Of a stretch of DNA of 64,000 nt, positions 1 to 9,796 are shown in pieces; the stretch's first letter is position 1; every line of letters starts with the position of its first letter. The stretch is from Semisulcospira habei (lineage: Eukaryota > Mollusca > Gastropoda > Semisulcospiridae). The notes below the pieces were generated by a model. The model searched no databases, was not told the origin of the DNA, and saw nothing but the letters and a program-made list of their open reading frames with translations. A program made the translations under genes and the position numbers. The stretch spans positions 163,597,569-163,661,568 of the forward strand of contig BTPG01000004.1 in assembly GCA_036245525.1 (NCBI GenBank). Direction: 5' to 3'.

Positions 1-220
1 TAGCAGGTACTGAAAAGTTTCCTATAACTGGCGGCTGATCTCTGCTCCCCTCCCCCCTCCCCACCACCCCTAAGACACACACACACACACTGCACACATG
101 CAGCAAGATGCTGTGGTCTCCCACTAAACAGTCAAGCCCCTATCCAATAAGCCTTGAGGACGAAACAATCAAATGTTGGAGATATCCTCTGAGGTCCATA
201 TCACAGTTCTGGGGACAGCT

Positions 221-329
221 TGAACATGATAGTTCAAGGGTGGTGTCAGGATAGCCTGGCACCTGTAGGCGCCAAGTTACGTGTGCCTATGAAGCTATTC
301 CGACAACATCCTTGAACTATCATGGTCAA
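221..329. repeat. Palindromic MITE-like element
   Basis: The left arm contains catgatagttcaagggtgg and the right arm contains its inverted form ending at ctatcatggtcaa. Together they make a foldback of about 110 bp. Related copies lie at 11561-11722, 36536-36876, 50002-50095, 59430-59520 and 59640-59790, and one at 59858-60622 is split by a LINE. No coding capacity is visible. It sits just downstream, in gene direction, of the D2 exon at 385-595. Confidence 0.75.
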
Positions 330-384
330 CAATACACGTCCTGTCGTGTCGGGGCTTTATGGGTTACACATCATTCACACACAC

Positions 385-595
385 CTGTTGGAAGGCGGCC
401 ATGGTCTCTATAAAGAAGGGCTCCAACTGTTTCACTTTGACATCTGTGGGCCAGTACTCAGTGCAGGAGTCTGCCTCATGCTGGTAATTCTCCATCATAA
501 CCACCGTCTGCACACGGTAATCATACACCAGGCGCCAGAAGTCCACCAGCGTTGTGTGTAGTGGGGTCTGGGTTAGCAGGAACTGGTTACGTTGC
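385..595 (-). CDS. RPTP exon 9: second phosphatase domain (D2), continuation
   Basis: This exon continues the D2 domain of the receptor tyrosine phosphatase. It reads from RQRNQFLLTQTP through the PTP-family segment DFWRLVYDY to a TEYWP motif and ends at AAFQQ. The acceptor is tcctgtag at 596 and the donor is CAACAG|gtgtgt after 385. It is 211 nt long, starts in phase 2 and ends in phase 0. The split Arg codon (AG|G) joins it to the exon at 11833-12046. D2 domains usually regulate D1 rather than catalyse. The D2 signature loop lies beyond the window, so activity cannot be judged. The homology is clear from family motifs, and the exon limits are inferred from splice consensus and phase. Confidence 0.9.
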
Positions 596-2012
596 CTACA
601 GGACACAATGTGGAAATTGAAGCAATATAAGTATACAAGTACATTTCAATACTCTGCCTCAATTTGTGCTATGTTAATTATTTGTTGTCCTAGTGTTTAA
701 CTGAATCTGCAATTATAAAAGGCTCACAGTCCATCACAGTAAGACCAGTTTATGTGCAAGAGGGATATATTTTCATGAGCCCTAATTTTTCACATCTGTC
801 AAACCCCTGTGACCCTTAACCTTTGCAATGAGTTGACTACATTAATTAGCATGCATATTAGAAAGGTCTTGCCATCAGCAACCTTCACACTAAATTTGAA
901 AAGTTTGCAAAAACTTTGATAAAAACCACAATTCTAACAAATATTGTACACAAACCATGGGGAATTATTCAGTGCTGGACATTTAGTTACATCCCCTGGC
1001 CCCTCCTGTCAGGTACCCAATCCCCAGCCCACAGAAAAATACGCAGGTGAAGAACAAGACTATCGTATAAGCCTGTGACAAAAGGTCGTATGTGCCAAAA
1101 GTAACAACCAACAAAAATGTCCAAAGTAACAACAAACTTAGATGTCTTAAAATAGGCTTATTTTATAGGCACTGGTATCTTGCATGTGGGCATGTGAAAT
1201 TAAAGACTTGTGAATGCAGAAATAGATTTCTAGCAGAGAATAATAAAATATACTTAAATGTAGCCCTTTCTGAAAATGTTGGTCATTATGGTGGAGATAC
1301 GGTGATAAATATGATCATAATAAGTCAGTTTTTCTTTTTTGATTATTCTCTTTCACACAAAATTAATGTTATAACTTGCTCTCTGAGATATAAGTATGAA
1401 ACATATTTTATTCCTTTTGAAATTAAGTTTTTTTTCACTATGGCTGTTGGTTGATACTGTGGACATACTCAGTCAATTTAAATCACAACAACAAAATTCT
1501 TTGATTACCACTTTTTACTCGCCCAAAATTGTTCAGTCATCCTTAAATGAGATAACGGAATACAAATATATTTCTGTCACTCAGTTTTTAGAGAAAAAAA
1601 TGTTTGTTATCACACTGGACATACCAGGACATACACACGAAAAACATCTTAGATTAGTCCATTTTGGTGAAAATGAAACTTTGAGAGAAATGTAAGCATT
1701 CCAACAACAATGTCTTCATAGGAGAATCACAAAAAGCACAAATTTTCTGTTGTAGTGCGATTTTCTTGACTAAAAATATGTCGCTTGTTACGCGCACGAC
1801 ATTTTGTCACAGGCTCCTATACATCGCTAAAGACTTTAACCCATGTCTTTTTCTGGAACTTAGGAAGTAGGCAGTAGAAACACACATACACAAACAAGAA
1901 GGTGCATTACAAATGTACATGATATTCTTGTTCTTTACCTGTGTATTATTTTGTGGGCTGGCGATTGGGTGCCTGATAGGAGGGGGCAGGGGATCTAACT
2001 GTGTGTATATAC
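596..2012. other. Intron sequence (start of the 11.2 kb D2 intron)
   Basis: This is the 3' part, in gene direction, of intron 596-11832. It is AT-rich. It contains a diverged unit of a dispersed repeat at about 770-985 (gtgacccttaacctttgc) and a half-hairpin at about 755-785. Open frames at 1092-1695 are short, AT-rich and match nothing I recognise. I see no gene here. Confidence 0.6.
770..985 (+). repeat. Dispersed 'TGACCCTTGACCTTT' repeat unit
   Basis: A diverged copy of a repeat that recurs at 9205-9440, 9660-9796, 10735-11165, 50100-50507 and 58953-59045, and inverted at 62830-63340. Shared landmarks in order are a gtgacccttgaccttt block, ggtca..aaattagtatgcat, aggtcttaccatcag, ccaagtttgggtttgaag and ttatgaatagtatttgag. 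Units of roughly 170 bp can occur head to tail. No coding capacity is seen. Confidence 0.7.
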
Positions 2013-2723
2013 GCTGAGTTGGTATACCTCGCCCTTTACCAAGGTTAAATGCACCAGTGGTGCCATTACTGCGATATTCGCATCTGTCCGGTCGCTGGGA
2101 CTGGTCCTGTGCACCAGAACTGCGTGCACAGATAGGGGCTTCTGCACTTGTAGTGTGGTCTTGTACGTTCTGCAGAAGATTATGATTGCAGTCGAAAAAC
2201 AGTTTGTTTCCGTTTTAGCGTTCCCCCCCCCCCCCCACCCCTCCCCGAGCATAAAAGGGTGTACGTCCCTACTGGAAAAAGATAGGTCTCCAACAGTAGT
2301 TCATTCTTGTCAGCACTTGCGTATTCCTGAATCAAATCCATTGTAGTGCACTCATCTCTCGTACTACATACCTGTACGACAGTGCTTTCTGCCGCCAAGC
2401 GATGCAGATGTGGCAATCACCACCACTGAGGAAAAATTTTTTTTTTTTAAATCTGCTAAATCGTGTAATGTTTCGTGGTGCTAGCATAAGAATACATTAC
2501 TGACGGATTGCATATGAGAAATGGTTTATTCTTTATTCATCTTATTTTACAGCAATCAAATGTCACGTGATTCTCCGAGATGCTCATTACAAGTGCAAAC
2601 ACCAAACGCTCTAAAACCGATCTGGTGCACAGGACCAATCCAAGCGAATCGTCAGGTGCGAAAATAGCAACAATGGCACCACTGGTGCATGTCTAGGCAC
2701 AGGGCGAGATATACCAACTCAGC
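2013..2723. repeat. Foldback element with inverted arms of about 105 bp
   Basis: Arms at 2013-2118 and 2621-2723 are imperfect inverted copies. Both carry gctgagttggtata, tgcaccagtggtgccatt and ggtcctgtgcaccaga when read in the same direction. The loop of about 500 bp holds poly-C (2225-2236) and poly-T tracts but no gene. It looks like a non-autonomous foldback DNA element. No target duplication was resolved. Confidence 0.65.
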
Positions 2724-2802
2724 CTGAGTAATTCCCCTTGGTATGTGTAATGTTCTACCAGCGCTAGCCTCACTTGTCTGGTTTGTGAGTAACAAAAATT
2801 GG

Positions 2803-3009
2803 CATTTGTTTTCTCAAAACAACATTACCGATGACATTACTGTTAGGAATACTGTTCTCGCTAGCCTAATTTTAGCCCAAAATTGAGGTAGTGTGCCTTT
2901 AAGGAGGGAAGGTATCAAGGGGCGTTATAAGCGAGGCAGAGCCATGGTAGCCTCCCTTCCCTCTACATCCGGCACGCAGTCACCTGATTCGCCATTCTGT
3001 TTCTTCGCT
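2803..3009 (+). repeat. Left inverted terminal repeat of DIRS copy 1
   Basis: It begins catttgttttctcaaaac, then accgatgacattactgtt and the block gcctttaaggagggaag. The inverse is found at about 8982-9204 and at the 5' end of copy 4 (about 57250-57464). The outermost part is also complementary to the left half of the internal complementary region near 8843-8890. Confidence 0.85.
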
Positions 3010-3269
3010 GAGCCGTGGAAGGTTGTGTGCCCTACCTAGCTCCGCTCAGATTTCGTTTTCCTTGAGGCCTTTGACTTATTTCTTGCTCTTGGTTCGTGGA
3101 CCGACGCTCTACTTCTGGCTTGTGAGCGGCCTTCTCCCGAGTTAGTGTCTGCTCTGCTGTTGAGGCTCCGACCAGGCTGGGCCTGTTCGTCCCTGGTGGA
3201 CTTCCCAGCGCTACCTCGCTGGTCCCTCGTCCTCCGTTTTCTTATGGTGGTAACCTCCTTTTTTCTACC

Positions 3270-5404
3270 ATGACCAGGTAAGTAGAGTAGCTTGGTTAGT
3301 GCCCTCGGCCGGCGCTACCGGAAGTAGCGCCGGGCAGAGGCACTCGTCGTGTGACACTTCGTTCAAATTCGTTCACGCGGAACCGGTTCCAAGCACGTGG
3401 CGACCTTTTTCTCTTGGTGAAAACTTGTCTTTTTTTTTTTCCTCCTCTCTCCGTTGCAGTTGGCAAGTTCGTACCTGCACGAGATGCGCAGACTTTCAGT
3501 CGCCGAGTGACGCCCACGACGTCTGTCTACTGTGCTCTGGCTGTTCCCCCACCCACCCTTGCGGCATCTGCACCCCCTGGAGGGAGGAGCAGTGTTCGCA
3601 GCTTTGGCGGTTCTACCGGCGGGAAGGTCCTAAGCAGTCCCTTCCTGCCACCCCGTCCGCTGATCTGGAGGAAGCGCCACGGACTCTCACGATGCGGGAC
3701 GCACGCGCGGATCCGGAGCCACGGGCTCCTGCCGGAGGGTTTGTCAGCTCGCTGGCGTTACGTGACACCGAGCCTGGCCAACGAAGTACTCCGACACCTG
3801 TGTTCATCAGCTCGCTGGCCAAATCTCACCCCGAGCTTGGCCAACACCGGGCGCCTACAGTGTTTGTCGGCTCGCTGGGTCCCACCGAGTCTGACCGACA
3901 ACGCCCATGGGACCGCAGCGCGTCTACCACCGTGAAGAGCTCGACTGACAAGCGCAAGTCTTCTGATGCGGAGGTCAGTACGCTAATTAGCGTTAAGAGT
4001 AAAAGTACACCCAAGTGCCCCCGTTCGGGCGTAGTTGATACCCCTGTTTTGGCCCCCTCGGCCCTGTCCCAGGCGCAAGGGGATGTAACTCTTTTTCAGA
4101 AACCACGCGGTCGGAGCTCCCCCGCTTCTAGCGTTTCCCGCGAGTCTCACTTCTCTTGATCTCCCGCGCGCCGCCTTCCTTCAGGCTCGAAGGACAGGCC
4201 TACCCGCTTGCGCTCTGGTTCCAGGGATCGCCGGGCTACGTGGATGCACAGACCCTCCCCCGACCGGCGCACCTCGTCGCCTCGCCGAGCTAGGGGTTTC
4301 CACCCTCGTTCGCCGCACCACTCATCCCACCGACCTCGCTCCCGTTCGCCCACCCCAACCAGAGCCAGGGATCCTGCTACCGCCGCCCGTACTCCCACCG
4401 ACGCTCTCATTCTCCGCGGCACCGCTCCTCTCATCACCGCTCCGTTTCGACACGTTCTGCGACAAGGTCTTCACCGGCGGCTCGCTCCTCACCCGTGGCC
4501 TCGCGGATGGTTCGCTCCCCTCCCAGCGCTATGGGTGACGCGTCGAGCCGCGGATGACGACGCGACCGGAGATGGTGTCGGCCCTACTCCCCTCCAACGG
4601 ACGGACCCTGTGGTGGAGGACGATGCTCTCAGCCTTGTACCCGAAGGTTCTATGTCGGCTTTACTGCGCGACGATGTTTCCGACGTTTCCGGACACTCAC
4701 CCCCCACGGACGACGCTGACGGTCGACAGCCTTCCCTCAGTCATAAGATGGAGACCCTCCGGGCCTTGGATGAAGCGGCTCGCCTTATCGCCGCCTCCCT
4801 GCCTCTGGAGGATTGCCCGCCTTCACCACCGATCAAGAGGAAGGCCTCTGCCTTTGTGGATGCGGCCAGCCTCACCAAGAGGTTTAAGTCCCTGCCTCAA
4901 CCTCCGGGTTTCCGAGACCTGCGCGACACCCTTTCGTCGCATCTGCTTACGAATTCCTTCGGAGACGCGGGTTTCTTCTCGGACGCCAGGTGGCCCTCGG
5001 ATCCTCAGATCACCTTTCAGCAACGCTGGTACGCGGGTCATTCGCAATCTTTCGCCTGCCCCCTGCCGGAGCTGGATGCCCCGGCCCTGGCCTTTGCAGG
5101 TTCCCCTCGCCCGGGCCCCGTTATCCTGAGCCTCGACAAGACTGCCAGCCTCGTGCGGAATGCCCTCGCTTCTGCGGGATTCCTCGATTTGGTGACCCAG
5201 ACCATCGTTCGCTGTGTGAAGGAAGCCTGGAACCCCGTGACCTCCCCCTTCTTGGCGGACATCCTGACCTTGGCGGTTGCCGGCAACTGGGCGGCGTTTC
5301 ACACTGCGGTTAACACCATGACGGGGACATCCAATTGCGACCTGATGCGGCGGGATGCTCTTCTCCGCTCCTGTGATCTCCCCCCCCCCCCCCCCCGGAC
5401 TTGA
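3270..5404 (+). pseudogene. DIRS copy 1 gag-like gene, spliced and broken
   Basis: This is a putative nucleocapsid-type protein. The start codon at 3270 is followed after five bases by a donor (ATGACCAG|gtaagt), and the acceptor ttgcag ends at 3459. Splicing gives M-T-S followed by WQVRTCTRC. The protein then has a Cys-rich N-terminus (CTRCADF, CLLCSGC, CGIC), a Ser/Arg-rich middle and a conserved C-terminal region (RWYAGHSQSF, NCDLMRRDALL). An in-frame TGA at 4157-4159 replaces a CGA kept in copy 4. A 17-C run near 5380-5397 shifts the frame where copy 4 reads on into LKKQLRQAPLGGELLFG. Gag and pol may originally have been one reading frame, as copies 2 and 4 suggest. The function is inferred from position and composition. 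Confidence 0.7.
3278..3459 (+). other. Putative gag intron, DIRS copy 1
   Basis: It has a gtaagt donor, a pyrimidine-rich tract (tttttttttttcctcctctctc) and a ttgcag acceptor. The length is 182 nt and the phase is 2 (AG|T, Ser). The same arrangement occurs at 44114-44287 in copy 3 and 49410-49567 in copy 5. In copy 4 only the start exon and donor remain. Confidence 0.7.
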
Positions 5405-7503
5405 AGAAGCAGTTGCGACAGGCGCCACTTGGCGGGGAACTGCTGTTCGGACCCACCTGGCAGGCGGTCAAGGAAGCCAACAAGGACTTGTGGCCCAGCC
5501 GACCGGCACCCCCCCCCCCCCCCCCCCCCCCCCCCGCTTTTGGATTCCCCGCAAGGCCGCGGGTCGGGCCATGCGGTCCTCCAGACCCGCCCCCCCGCCC
5601 TCCGACCATGCGCGGACGTCTTCCACCACGCGCCCCGGCCTTTGGCGCGCTCGACAACGTCCCGACTTGACTCTCGCCCCCACCTCCTCCTGGCCCCGGC
5701 CCACTCGTCGCCCGGGGCGGGGCAAGGCCCGCTGACTCTTCGCCCCCTCTGCCTCCACCGACCGCTCCCCGCTCTCCTGTCGGCGGGAGGCTGGCGCGCC
5801 ACAGCCGGGCGTGGCGTGCGCTGATTCCGGACGACCCCTGGGTGCTTTCCACCGTCTCCGACAGCCTCCGATCTCCTTTCGGTCGCCGCCCCACACCCCC
5901 CCCCCCCCTGCGTCGCTCCCCCGTTTGGACCCCCATCCCGACCGACCCAGACAGAGCCGGTGCCCTACGCGACGAGGTGACCTCCTCGCTTCAGAAGGCG
6001 GCGATGGAAGTGGTTTTACGGCCCGATTCCCCTGCCTTCTACAGCCGCCTCTTCGTCGTGCCCAAGCCAGGCGGCAAGTGGAGACCCGTTATCGACCTGT
6101 CCGCCTTAAACAAGTTCATCGTCGCTCCCCCCTTCCGCATGGAGACGGTCCGAGCGCTTTGTGCCACGGTGCAGCCGATGGACTTTGCCGTCAGCCTGGA
6201 CCTGTCGGATGCCTACCTACACGTGCCCATGCACCCCTCTACCTGATGGTACCTGCGGTTTGCCTTCTGCGGAGTGATTTACCAGTTCCGAGTGTTGCCC
6301 TTCAGTCTCAACCTCAGCCCCTGGGTGTTCACACGGGTCATGGATGCGGTCATCGCCCAGACCAGACGGACGTCCTCCAGCCCGACGTCGAACTACCTCG
6401 ACGATCTCCTTCTGCGGAACCAGTCGGAAGCCTCCTTGTCGACGGATCGGGATGCGCTCCTGCACCTCCTCGACAGTCTCGGCTTCCTGTTGAACTGGGG
6501 CAAGTCCGACCTGGTGCCCTCCCGCCACTTCGTCCATCTGGGTATGGAGTTTCGCACAGACTTCAGCGAGGTACAACTGCCGGAACCACGCATACAGAAG
6601 TTGGCGAACCTCGCCCTGCAGCTGACGCAGACGGCTTCCGCCAGGGTGTGCCTGCAGCTCCTTGGACTGACGAGTGCGGCGGCGGACTTACTCCATCTGG
6701 GTCGACTGTACTACCGCCCCCTTCAGCTTCACCTCCTCTTCCACTGGCGACCGTCATCGGGCGACCTGGAGACGATGGTACTAGTTCCTTCGATGCTGCT
6801 ACCGCATCTTCGTCGTTGGGCGGATCCTACCTGGCTGGCGTCGGGAGTCCCCCTCTACACACCGACTCCCCGCCTGTCCCTTTGCGTCGACGCCAGCAGC
6901 TCCAGCTGGGGAGCTCACCTGCTTCCGATGTTCACCACGGCCTCCGGCACCTGGCCCTCGGATCTCGCGACGTGACACATCAACTGGTTGGAGCTACAGG
7001 CAGTCTGGCAAGCGCTCGGCGCGTGAGAATCCCGCCTGCATCACCAGGAGCTTCTCATAATGTCCGACAACTCCACAGTCGTCGCCTACATTCAGAAGCA
7101 GGGCGGGACCCGCTCCCCGTCACTCTGCATTCTTCTCTACCAGATACTTTGGTGGTGTGAAGACTGCGGCATTTCTCTCAGAGCCAGATACATCCCAGGC
7201 CATCTCAACGTCCTGGCGGACTCTCTCTCTCGACGCGGGCAGCTACTCCACACCGAGTGGACACTCCCGCCAGACATCTTTCGGATGATCTGCGACCACT
7301 GGGAGACGCCCATGATCGACCTCTTTGCCACAAGGTGGAACAACAGCTTCCCCTCTTCGTCTCCCCCATTCCAGATCCACGAGCCTGGGCAGTCGACGCT
7401 CTATCCATTCCCTGGGACGGCCTCATCGCTTACGCCTACCCGCCGACGGTGCTCGTTCCCTAGGTCCTGCTTAAGCTCAGAGGTTGCAACACGGTTCTTT
7501 TCC
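5401..7503 (+). pseudogene. DIRS copy 1 reverse transcriptase / RNase H, broken
   Basis: This region encoded the DNA polymerase of the element. Landmarks in order: VVPKPGGKWRPVIDLSALNK, SLDLSDAYLHVPM (motif A), LPFSLNLSPWVFT, the YLDD catalytic box, LGMEF, the RNase H Asp in CVDASSSSWGAHL, and DNSTVVAYIQKQGG with PGHLNVLADSLSR near the RNase H end. It then runs into a conserved tail (MIDLFATRWN). It is broken by TGA at 6244 (CGA in copy 4), a stop near 6973, a second near 7024, and poly-C runs at about 5513-5535 and 5898-5908. Frames differ before and after the runs. Assignment to DIRS-type RT is firm; the start is not defined. Confidence 0.85.
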
Positions 7504-7589
7504 TAGTGGCCCCCTTCTGCTGGTCCCGGTCTTGGACAACCGACCTCCTGATCCTGGCATCGGCCCCCCCCCGCTGCGGCTACCCGCTC

Positions 7590-8748
7590 CGCCCTCGATG
7601 CTCAAGCAGCCCCGCCAGGATCTGTTCCACCCGTGCCCCAAGTGCCTCCTACTACACGCCTGGAGATTGTGCGGCAAGCCCTCGCCAACAGAGGCTTCTC
7701 AAGTGCGGCGGTGGATGCGATCGCTGCAGCCCGCAGACGCTCGACTAGGCGAGTTTACGAGGGGAAATGGCGCGTCCTCTGCAACTGGTGTGATGCCGAA
7801 TGACTCTCCCCCATGGACCTGACGGTTCCCGAGCTGGCGGAATTCTTCCTCTGGCTCTTCAACAATCAGCTGTTGGCGCCCATTACCATTCGTGGCTATC
7901 TTGCTATGATCGCCGACACGTACCGGCACCTGGGACGTCCTGACCCTGGCGCCTGCAAGGACCTGGCTGATCTTATGGCGCACTTCGGTCTACATCGACC
8001 AACCTCCCGCTCCCTCATGCCAAGATGGGACCTGCCCTGGATACTGACGTGGCTCAACACTAGCCGCTTCGAGCCTTTGCAGCTGGCGCGACTGTCGGAT
8101 GTGACGCGGAAGACATGCTTCCTACTAGCCCTCGCCACAGCGGCCAGGGTCAGCGAGCTCCACGCCTTCTCGACCCATCCCTCGTGCCTACAGTTCCGGG
8201 CGGACGGTTCACTACACCTGTTGCCCGACCCGACCTTCCTGGCCAAGACCTGGGTCCCACTAGTCGCTCCACAGGTGGTCACCATCCAAGCCCTGCGGGG
8301 ACTGAGCTCTTCCCGAGACTTCAGGCAGCAAGATCCGGTGAGAGCTGTGCGTATCTACCTGCGCCGGACCAAGCCTCTGCGCAGGGGCCGCACCCGCCTT
8401 TTCCTTCCTCTGCCTCCAGGTAGAAATGACATTACCACCCAGACAATCTCCTTCTGGCTTCGTTGGGTGATCCGCTCCGCCTACCACGACCTCGCCCCTG
8501 AAACGGCTGCACACATGAACATCAGGGCGCAAGAGGTCCGAGCCATGGCCGCGAGCCTTGCATTCGACCGCAACTGTGCAGTCAAAGACATTGTGGCGGC
8601 GGTGGGCTGGCGTTCGGAGTCTACCTTCGCCAGATTCTACCTGAGGGACCTCTCCGGCCAGCGCGAGAACCTGTCGCTGGTGGGGGATATCATGGCGGCA
8701 CAACACTCCCTCTCCATCACCCCAGGTGCCGTAGGTAATCTTCGCTAA
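7590..8748 (+). pseudogene. DIRS copy 1 tyrosine recombinase, broken
   Basis: This integrase of the element would insert its circular DNA intermediate. The N-terminal part (KWRVLCNWCDAE) is separated by a TGA at 7801 from a long open stretch 7813-8748. That stretch carries the first catalytic Arg in AARVSELHA, the box RAQEVRAMAAS, and the C-terminal VGWRSESTFARFYLRDL with the expected Tyr. In copy 2 the second box reads HEVR; here the catalytic His is Gln. The Met at 7813 is Thr (ACG) in copy 4, so it is not the ancestral start. The reading frame ends at 8748, about 100 bp before the internal complementary region. Confidence 0.85.
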
Positions 8749-8842
8749 AATTATCTGGAGGTTGTGCCTGGGAGGGCGGGTCTCGGGGACGTAATGGCTT
8801 GTTTAGGGACTTCTTAGCGGCACCCACCGCCTCTTCGTCATT

Positions 8843-8944
8843 CTTCCTAACAGTAATGTCATCGGTAATGTTGTTTTGAGAAAACAAATGTATTTTTCTT
8901 TAAAATATATTTTTTTGAAAAATACTTACCGATGACATTACTCG
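8843..8944 (+). repeat. Internal complementary region of DIRS copy 1
   Basis: The left half (cagtaatgtcatcggtaatg through gagaaaacaaatg) is the reverse complement of the left terminus at 2803. The right half (aaaatacttaccgatgacat) is the reverse complement of the right terminus near 9140-9204. This double complementarity is diagnostic of DIRS elements, where it is thought to template completion of the ends during circle formation. Confidence 0.85.
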
Positions 8945-8981
8945 GAGGACCCTCCCTCCTACCCCGCTGCCGCTGGCTCGC

Positions 8982-9204
8982 TACGAAACAGAATGGCAAA
9001 TCAGGTGACCGCGTGCCGGATGTAGAGGGAAGGGAGGCTACCGTGGCTCTGCCTCACTTATAACGCCCCTTGATACCTTCCCTCCTTAAAGGCACACTAC
9101 CTCAATTTTGGGCTAAAATTAGGCTAGCGAGAACAGTATTCCTAACAGTAATGTCATCGGTAAGTATTTTTCCAAAAAATATATTTTAAATAAAAATACA
9201 TTTT
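8982..9204 (-). repeat. Right inverted terminal repeat of DIRS copy 1
   Basis: Inverse of 2803-3009, from gaaacagaatggcaaatcag through ttgggctaaaattaggctag to gtaatgtcatcggtaag and an AT-rich end. The flanking sequence beyond 9204 returns to the dispersed repeat. Confidence 0.85.
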
Positions 9205-9454
9205 TCACACATTTACTGACCTTTTGTGACCCTTGACTTTTCTGAGAGGTCATCCAAATTAGTGTGCATAGATAGGTCTTACCATCAGGTATCTCTGTAC
9301 CAAGTTTGGATTTGAAGTTGAAAATAGTATTCATGAAAAAAACATTTTTTAAAAATAAAAATATGGCCTTTTTAAACCTATTTTTGGATAAACTCATGAC
9401 CCTTGACCTTTGTGATGGGTCAACTAAATTAAATTTCTGCTCATCAGCTAAGTG
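9205..9454 (+). repeat. Dispersed 'TGACCCTTGACCTTT' repeat
   Basis: It contains cttttgtgacccttgacttt, tcatccaaattagtgtgcat, aggtcttaccatcaggtatc and a second ttgacctttgtgatgggtca. It is a flank shared by DIRS copy 1 and the solo terminal repeat that follows. Confidence 0.7.
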
Positions 9455-9680
9455 AACAAACTGGCGGGATTCAGGTGAGCGGTTGCCCGGATGGGGATGG
9501 AAGGGAGGCTACTCGGGATACTGGCTAGGCTTATGACGCCCCTTGTTGCCTCCCCTGCCATATAGGTACACAACCAATTTTGGCTAAAATTAGGCTAGCT
9601 AAGACACTATTCCTTACAGTAATGTCATCTGTAAGTATTTTTTGAAAAAATACATTTTAGAGAAAAATTCATTTTTCACA
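9455..9680 (-). repeat. Solo DIRS inverted terminal repeat
   Basis: The sequence runs from ggattcaggtgagcgg through gaagggaggctac, ttttggctaaaattaggcta and agtaatgtcatctgtaagt to an AT-rich terminus. This is the layout of the right terminal repeat of copy 1, but clearly diverged. No gag or pol sequence is attached. It is either a relic of another insertion or a recombination product. Confidence 0.7.
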
Positions 9681-9796
9681 TATTTGCCAACCACTTGTGA
9701 CTCTTGACCTTGCTGAGTGGTCATCCAAATCAGTATGCATAGATAGGTCTTACCATCTCTGTACCAAGTTTGGGTTTGAAGTTGTGAATAGTATTT

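Larger units (their letters stand above)
2803..9204 (+). mobile_element. DIRS-like retrotransposon, copy 1 (near full length, degenerate)
   Basis: This tyrosine-recombinase retrotransposon lies antisense to the host gene. It has the full DIRS layout: left inverted terminal repeat at about 2803-3009, spliced gag, reverse transcriptase plus RNase H, tyrosine recombinase, an internal complementary region at about 8843-8944, and a right inverted terminal repeat at about 8982-9204. No target duplication is visible, as expected when integration is recombinase-mediated. Coding regions carry nonsense mutations at 4157, 6244 and 7801 plus poly-C runs, so it is not autonomous now. It belongs to the same subfamily as copy 4 (52602-57464). 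No methyltransferase domain was recognised. Confidence 0.9.

Noticed and set aside
1092..1695. Two overlapping AT-rich frames near the window start
   Set aside because: No motif, no codon bias and no splice context. AT-rich noise is enough to explain them.
5299..5936. Long Gly/Arg-rich open frames opposite DIRS gag
   Set aside because: They are antisense shadows of GC-rich gag/pol. The Gly runs are the complement of poly-C.
7280..7480. Methyltransferase domain as in classical DIRS1
   Set aside because: The MIDLFATRWN...PDPLAWAVDALS region is conserved in the copies, but no DPPY-type motif is visible.
2803..9204. Target-site duplication around DIRS copy 1
   Set aside because: None found; similar flanking words belong to the terminal repeats or the dispersed repeat.
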